A stretch of DNA of 64,000 nucleotides from Magnolia sinica (Eukaryota; Streptophyta; Magnoliopsida; Magnoliales; Magnoliaceae): the NCBI RefSeq assembly GCF_029962835.1, contig NC_080577.1:3472001-3536000 (forward strand), written 5' to 3'. This document shows positions 59,501 to 64,000 of the stretch, one piece after another (the first letter of the stretch is position 1; every line of letters starts with the position of its first letter). The notes below the pieces were generated by a model. That model saw only the letters and a list, made by a program, of their open reading frames with translations, had not been told where the DNA came from and did not search any database. Made by a program: the position numbers and the translations under genes.

Positions 59501-61484
59501 TTAAATTTCATTTATTTTTACATGTCTTAGTTATTGTGTGATAGCTGCATTTATATTATATAATTCATTTTGGTTGCAATTGAAGTGATTTCATACGACA
59601 TTACATGCTTTTAGCCCCCATTAAATGAAAAGCCATATGTATGCCTTCCTTTTGCAATTTTTTTTTCCTTTTAATTTTTAATTTCTTAAATATGCAAATA
59701 TGTGTAGTTAGGCATCCGTTGAAGTTTCACTGAAAAATTCCATCATATTTCCATGTTTTCCTCTGTTTCTCTTGCACTTCCGGTTATTGGCGATAATGAT
59801 GTTATATCTTTATCCCCGGACAGTGAAACTTGTAGCGATACCGGCAACTCAAACACTGATTTCAAGTATAACAAAATTGATATTGTGTCCTATAAAGGGG
59901 GTTTCTATGAATTGTTATGTGTATGCATCTTTTATTCTTATATTTTATTTTGGAAGCCCTGGAGTTTCTAATTCTTAATTATTAGCCATGTGTACTTTTG
60001 AATTAGGCAGTTGAGCACAGTATGGTATAAATTCTTGAGATCGGTATGATTCTACTTTTGACGGTTTGCGTTTCTTCCTGTTTTCATGTGTTCATCTTTG
60101 TCTGTTTGTGACACTTCCGTCAAACAGGTAGACTAATAATTTTGATTAGATGAATTGTCACATTTTTATCCCAGCACTTGATCTGTTTCGTAATATCTAC
60201 GGCTTGATGTTTCAGTTGTGACTTCGGAATAGTTAGAGGATGATTTACCTCCACAGGAGTATCCTCTTGTGAGGTGTATGTTCTTTTATTCGAGTCATAT
60301 AAATCTGATTTGACACAACTTGAAAGTAATGGACCAGGATAGGTTAGTTACTGATGTGAACAAGACAAGTATTTCTAGGCAATCCTACTTCTATTTCATG
60401 GCATAATAGGATGGGGCACTTATTCAATCAAAAGTCTCATAATATTCATTCGTAATAGTTCTGTACGTAGGCTGTGTATATCTAGCCTTCTCTTTGATGT
60501 TCCTTATTACATGTAAAAGGGCCTATAAAGACTTGAAATAATAAGGGAAATCAAATAATGGCTAAATGCTCCTCTTGTCCAACCGTATGGCCTTTGTAGC
60601 TTACATTGTTGTACATAACACCCCAAACTGCCACCCTCCATAGAGAAAGCCCTGAAAGAAACAGCTGATTAGATCTGTGGGTTCCACAGTCCAGCCGATT
60701 ATTAATATGGCCATTCGATTAGATTTGTAGGTCTTGTAGTCCAATTGGACCTTTTATCTGAAATGACTGTCCGGAACTTTTGATCTGACCCATATAGTTA
60801 TGTCAATCTGGCCTCGATGTGGCAGTTGGATGGTGCAGATGTTCGATCCAGACGTTGGATTGGCCCAATCCATATTTTGGATCCTTGGATGGATCTGATC
60901 TGTGCCTTACATGCAATCTGAACACTCAATTGAGCCTGATCACACAATTGGCCACATGTGGTCCTTGATCAGATGGCCTTAGTGCAGTAAAACATAAGGG
61001 TGGCAGTGGGATGGGTCAGGTTAGGCCCGTGCCTGGCCCGATGCTTAAGACCCAATGACTGAGCCCGCCACAGGCCTAGCACAGAAGGCCCAAGCTCGAG
61101 TGCAGAAATTGGTTTAACCTGGGCCATACCCAACCCATCTTGGCCTGAAAATGATGAAATCTCTGTGTCCCGCTTGAATGTTCCTAATCTAATCATTGGT
61201 CAACTGGGTCACATACATCATCATCTAAGCCTGATCCCAACTAATTGGGGTTGGCTACATGAATCCTTGTCTGCCATCCACTCTTGTCATTTGCATTGAC
61301 ATATTATTCGGATTCATGTTGGAAGTTATGCTATAAGTTTGGCGCGACTCCCAACCTTACACAACCCTGCTTCATTTGGGCCGGGGACTGACAATGAGAG
61401 CACACAACTCTACCACATGCACAATGTAATTGACTATTATGTAGGTTGATTACAAGCAAGCACAATCTAATAGTGTGTGTGTGT

Positions 61485-61552
<68 letters not shown>

Positions 61553-61918
61553 AAAAGGTACTATGCGCTCGACCTCACGATAAGCTCCCGTTAGGTCGAG
61601 CTGTGTGGGCCCCACCGTGATGCGTGTCGACCATCAACACCGTGCATTTGATGGTTCCCCTCTAAATTATGGGATATCCCAAAAATCAGCCGTATACGGA
61701 ACTCAGGTGGGCCATACCATCTAAAATCATGTGAAGACACCGTTAAAACATATAAAAGCACTTGGTGGGGCCCACCTGAGTTTTGAATGCTGCTGAAACT
61801 TGGTCTGAACCCTCATGCAAGTGGGACACACATAATGGATGGGCTGGATTTGCAAAACACATCTCGGTGGGCCCAAATGGGATGGACTCGTGAGGTCGAG
61901 CGCATAGTACCTTTTCCC

Positions 61919-61950
<32 letters not shown>

Positions 61951-63158
61951 GACAACAGGGTATCCCCACCCATTTTTAAGGGCAGACTAATCCCTGCGGA
62001 TGCACACAATCACCCGCATACCACGTGCATTGGATAAATCAAGGGGAGGGGAATCAAAGTCGCATCTGTGGGGAGCAAACCCACGACGCTAGCCATTCAC
62101 CCAAACCCCGGGCGGTTCTAATAGTCTATTACATAGGCTGATTACAATCAACAAGTTGATAACAATCAATGAGTTAAGTGGATCACATATGCGCAAAGAA
62201 ATAAACATTTTAGAGGAATAAAACCAACAGTCTACATTAAGATGGATGGGTTGCCCAACTGAGGATTGGAATGGCATATTTGTAGGATATAACACATGCG
62301 CTGCGTCAGGCTAAAATGACTTGAGACCAAGCTCTGCCCGGCCCATGGGCCAAGTAGTAGGTCCAAGCCAGGCCCAAAGCCAGGTTAGGTGGGCTACCCC
62401 AGCCTGTTGCCACCCTTTAAAAAAAACATTTTTTTAAAAACCTATTGGGTGGTGGAATGAATCCTGCCTGACTTCCAATTTTCTTTTGCTTGACATAGCC
62501 AGAAGTGTTATTTCAATTTATTTGAAAGTTTATAAATGTCAAGAAGAGTGGCAGTTGTCAGTATTATTGTTTCGAAACTGTGCAGCTTGTGCTTGACCAA
62601 GCTGCTGCCAGGATGTTGCTTCCCCAATGCAGTGTGCAGGGATTCTCGGCTGGGCACTGCATGGAAATGCCTTTTGATGCGCACCTGATTTTGACTCCCA
62701 AATGCCATTTTGCTGCAAAATCTGCATGAAGCCACAAGTTATAATGAAGAATTTTCTCTGATTAATAGGAAGAAAGAGATGCAATCTTGTCCAAGATAGA
62801 AGTTTTACAAGCACATCTGGAATTGTTGAAGCGCACCAATGTTCTGAATGATGCCTTTCCAATTTGGCATGATGGAGAATTCGGAACCATTAACAATTTT
62901 CGACTTGGCCGTCTTCCTAAGATACCGGTATGCTCAGTGTCAAAACTAGCCCTACGCAGATGAATAAACTTGCTATTTGTTTGCAAAGCTCTAGTGTCAC
63001 TATTGCTCATTCTTTTTCCATTTTTCGATTGGGTTTGGATTCTCACATATGATTTGGCATCTCTCTCTTTAGGTTGAGTGGGATGAGGTAAATGCTGCTT
63101 GGGGTCAGGCATGCCTTCTCCTCCACACGATGGCTCAATATTTCCGGCCAAAGTTCCC
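50591..63158 (+). CDS. ATG6: ATG6/Beclin 1 autophagy protein, exons 1-7 (3' part beyond the window)
   Basis: Seven coding exons: 50591-50756, 53180-53535, 53669-53839, 54380-54504, 54839-54887, 62769-62927 and 63073-63158. Splice sites are GT-AG and phases agree. They encode about 370 of the usual 515-520 residues, and the open phase at 63158 shows that exons follow. N-terminus: [15 protein letters not shown], with WVCQNC (CxxC, residues 28-31). Exon 2 carries the plant-conserved [13 protein letters not shown] and MEESFVVLP. Exons 3-5 begin VDQPLCLEC (second CxxC, 180-183) and form the coiled coil (about 190-275), ending with [13 protein letters not shown]. Exons 6-7 start the BARA domain: [51 protein letters not shown]. 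The protein is a subunit of the class III PI3-kinase complex (VPS34, VPS15) that makes PI3P for autophagosome formation and vacuolar sorting. Introns 1 and 5 are long and transposon-filled. Confidence 0.96.
50753..50862 (+). repeat. Tandem duplication across the ATG6 exon 1 donor site
   Basis: TCCGGTTAGGGTTT(C/T)GATTC, then CCCCTCT and GAATTTCTCGTTG, occur twice about 62 bp apart. The first copy holds the real exon 1 donor; the second donor-like GT is at 50819-50820. Confidence 0.8.
51092..51423. mobile_element. Tourist-like (PIF/Harbinger) MITE
   Basis: 332 bp flanked by TAA on both sides (51089-51091 and 51424-51426). The left end GGGCCTGTTTGGTAGCC and the inverted right end GGGCATGTTGTTAGACGCC are typical. 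The interior has repeated TAATGTATTAGAGAT and AAAATGAGT motifs in inverted arrangement. Confidence 0.75.
52692..52854 (-). mobile_element. SINE with RTE-like tail, 17-bp target duplication
   Basis: A 163-bp insertion flanked by perfect 17-bp direct repeats ACATAGAATTCATATTA (52675-52691 and 52855-52871). Read on the minus strand it starts with GCCGGCTGGTCCCCATCCCG a few bases in and ends with CCCCAAACTGTTGGAACAAG, GTTATAATTATGATGATG. This tail resembles the tail of the RTE LINE at 55161-55670. A longer relative lies at about 61213-61400. Confidence 0.75.
55161..55670 (-). mobile_element. RTE-clade LINE, 5'-truncated
   Basis: About 510 bp. Read on the minus strand it ends CCCCAATTAGTTGGGATAAG then GCTTAGATTATGATG, the common tail of plant RTE LINEs, preceded by the degraded end of the ORF (endonuclease-RT C-terminus, AAGAGGAAAATCCAAAGGAT). 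Flanking direct repeats TGATAATCAT (55151-55160 and 55671-55680) look like its target duplication. Confidence 0.75.
55897..56100. mobile_element. Possible hAT-like remnant, CAGTGTTTAAATTG start
   Basis: It starts CAGTGTTTAAATTGTCAGCG and is rich in ATATCGGCGAGATTTCGTCG-type motifs, like other CAGTGTT elements. The right end was not found. Confidence 0.35.
56430..58360. mobile_element. Mutator-like MITE split by an L1 LINE
   Basis: The left half, 56430-56626, ends GTTTATTTGCCATCTAAACT then GTTC. The right half resumes at about 58118 with ATAAAAAGGTCACATC and continues with AACTTGGATGAAGGGAAAAC. In intact copies these sequences are contiguous. Confidence 0.65.
56627..58117 (+). mobile_element. 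L1-clade LINE, 5'-truncated, inserted in a MITE
   Basis: It encodes the C-terminal part of L1 ORF2. The first piece has the post-RT region ([73 protein letters not shown]). The second, 57397-58044, has the zf-RVT domain ([45 protein letters not shown]). A frameshift near 57220 and a stop near 57345 (GAAAATGTCTGAAAC, where a Trp codon is usual) separate them, so damage is light. The end is CTATCAATATAGTTCCTG then a T-rich tail. It is in the same sense as ATG6. Confidence 0.85.
58380..59380. mobile_element. Two Mutator-like MITE copies
   Basis: The first, about 58380-58900, starts GCGACTTGCGAAAGCCTTTG and AACTTCTTGCG, related to the family at 22141. The second, about 58970-59370, has GGGCCCACCTCAATGTATG and the inverted half GCTGGCAAAACATATGAACG. 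The end is followed by a (GATG)-rich tract to about 59420. Confidence 0.55.
61213..61400 (-). mobile_element. SINE-like repeat with RTE-type tail
   Basis: Minus-strand copy: tail CCCCAATTAGTTGGGATCAG then GCTTAGATGATGATG at 61213-61250, and a head with CAGTCCCCGGCCCAAATG at about 61370. Head and tail resemble the SINE at 52692-52854. Confidence 0.5.
61488..61549. repeat. (AT)n microsatellite, left of the MITE
   Basis: About 30 AT units; the tract continues at 61919-61946 on the other side of the inserted MITE. Confidence 0.95.
61550..61918. mobile_element. Young MITE with 31-bp perfect inverted ends, in an AT microsatellite
   Basis: 369 bp. The end GGGAAAAGGTACTATGCGCT continues CGACCTCACGA and is repeated without a mismatch, inverted, at 61888-61918. 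Inside is the same GGGCCCCACCGTGATGCG core found in the larger MITEs. The target duplication cannot be read because both flanks are AT repeats. Confidence 0.85.
61945..62112 (-). mobile_element. Possible tRNA-derived SINE
   Basis: On the minus strand GAATGGCTAGCGTCGTGGG resembles a pol III A box and ACTTTGATTCCC a B box about 35 nt later, as in tRNA-derived SINEs. The start is near CCCGGGGTTTGGGTG. The call rests on these motifs only. Confidence 0.4.
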
Positions 63159-64000
63159 GTATCCTTTGTAGCTTTATACCTTGTTCCTTGCTTTGGTACT
63201 TTGCCTTAATTTTGTTTCTTCAAAGGACTCCTTACTGATTAGTCTGTGCATTTACTCTTCAGCCGAATAACCTCAAATAAGTTGTGAATAAGTACACCTT
63301 GGCTCGAGCACTAACAACCTTGCTTTACACAATGATTTAAAAGTATTCACTCTTCAAACTGGTTACACGGTTCCATGTATCATATATTTTAAGAATACAA
63401 CCTTACATTGAAGCAATGTGTATGGTGTTTCACAAAGCTAATGCTTCACATGAACGGGCTAATCACTGATAATTTTTTATGGAAGAGTTTTTCTTTTCAT
63501 TATGCATTTGCATTTTTGTCTCAATGAGAAATTTACCCCACAATTGACCAGGAAATGTAAAAATCAGAAAGATTTTGGTCTTTCAACAAAAAATCTTCCC
63601 ATAATTGACAAAGAAGAATCACTACTCCAAAAGCTGTGATCTGTTGGAAATGAATCAAAATGTGGTGGAACTTCTTTATGTGAAATCTGTAGATATAATG
63701 TTTTAAGAATTTTGGCATTGACGGAAATTTCTATGTTTTTTAGGGTACATGAAAATGTAATTTTCCAGCATTCTTTAGGAGAATAGTCGCTTGTTTGCAC
63801 TTGCAGTCAGATCTAAGTCAAGCTTTTCCAATGGTCATAGTTTTGTGCTTCATATTGCTGGTTTTCCATTTAATTTTTGAGATACTTTTGTCATTATTTT
63901 TTCATGACTGTTGCAATTTTGAAACAAAATCAGCTGTCTTTTCAGCTTATCTGATCTGATATGTTGGATTTGAGTCTTTTAACACCAATCAAGATCCTAT
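63159..64000 (+). other. ATG6 intron 7 (start)
   Basis: It follows the GTATCC donor at 63159. No further ATG6 exon (expected next: the BARA continuation with an MGSYPRI-type motif) is found before the edge of the window, and no transposon is recognised. Confidence 0.75.

Larger units (their letters stand above)
60995..62418. mobile_element. hAT-like element with AAGGGTGGCA ends and nested insertions
   Basis: The left end TAAGGGTGGCAGTGGG and the inverted right end AAAGGGTGGCAACAGG match. The inner parts have GGCCCGTGCCTGGCCCG-like repeats on both sides (61020-61150 and 62320-62400). The flanks GTAAAACA and AAAAAACA are a possible degraded 8-bp duplication. Inserted in it are a SINE-like repeat (61213-61400), an AT microsatellite with a MITE, and a tRNA-like SINE. 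Confidence 0.6.
54888..62768 (+). other. ATG6 intron 5, transposon-filled
   Basis: 7881 bp with an intact donor (GTGTGT) and acceptor (TTAATAG). It includes an RTE LINE tail, a hAT-like start at about 55897, an L1 LINE inside a MITE, further MITEs to about 59400, unassigned sequence at 59500-60980 with no gene, and a hAT-like element at 60995-62418 with nested insertions. Confidence 0.85.

Overview
The window is nuclear DNA from a flowering plant with a repeat-rich genome. Four conserved host genes are visible, and each has intact splice sites or a single clean reading frame. They are a UBR7-type UBR-box/PHD protein (minus strand, about 10.3-17.3 kb), the mitochondrial succinate dehydrogenase assembly factor SDHAF4 (plus, 23.4-23.7 kb), SDE2 with its ubiquitin-like domain (minus, 33.1-43.9 kb), and ATG6/Beclin 1 (plus, from 50.6 kb, running off the right edge with about the last 145 residues missing). 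Large introns full of transposons and a highly repeated short element with a GGGCCCCACCATGATG core suggest a long-lived woody lineage, perhaps a magnoliid; that placement is inference only. No rRNA, tRNA, CRISPR or bacterial features are present.

Layout. 1-3.06 kb: intergenic, with small MITEs and tandem repeats. 3.06-9.35 kb: a broken Copia element with both LTRs and a 5-bp target duplication; it sits inside an older MITE and has itself received a hAT-like element. 10.3-17.3 kb: the UBR7 gene in five exons, with a truncated Copia copy in intron 2. 17.3-23.2 kb: intergenic, ending in a cluster of Mutator-like MITEs. 23.35-23.72 kb: SDHAF4, with related MITEs close on both sides. 24.68-27.83 kb: a 3.15-kb inverted repeat with almost no spacer, carrying a roughly 42-bp minisatellite in each arm, followed within 40 bp by a second, 443-bp hairpin element. 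28.3-33.1 kb: intergenic, no gene recognised. 33.1-43.9 kb: SDE2 in three exons; its 8.5-kb intron 2 holds nested L1 LINE pieces, two copies of one hAT-like family and several MITEs. 44-50.5 kb: a MITE field. 50.6-64 kb: ATG6 exons 1-7; intron 1 holds a Tourist-like MITE and a SINE, and the 7.9-kb intron 5 holds an RTE LINE tail, an L1 LINE, more MITEs and an AT microsatellite with a young MITE in it.

The genes are unrelated housekeeping functions (chromatin/ubiquitin, respiratory complex II assembly, splicing/replication stress, autophagy) and form no operon-like system. The most unusual structures are the large palindrome, the family of short elements that share one core but have different ends, a SINE whose tail resembles that of an RTE LINE in the same gene, and complementary GA and CT repeats on either side of ATG6 exon 1. 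I found no clearly new protein-coding system.
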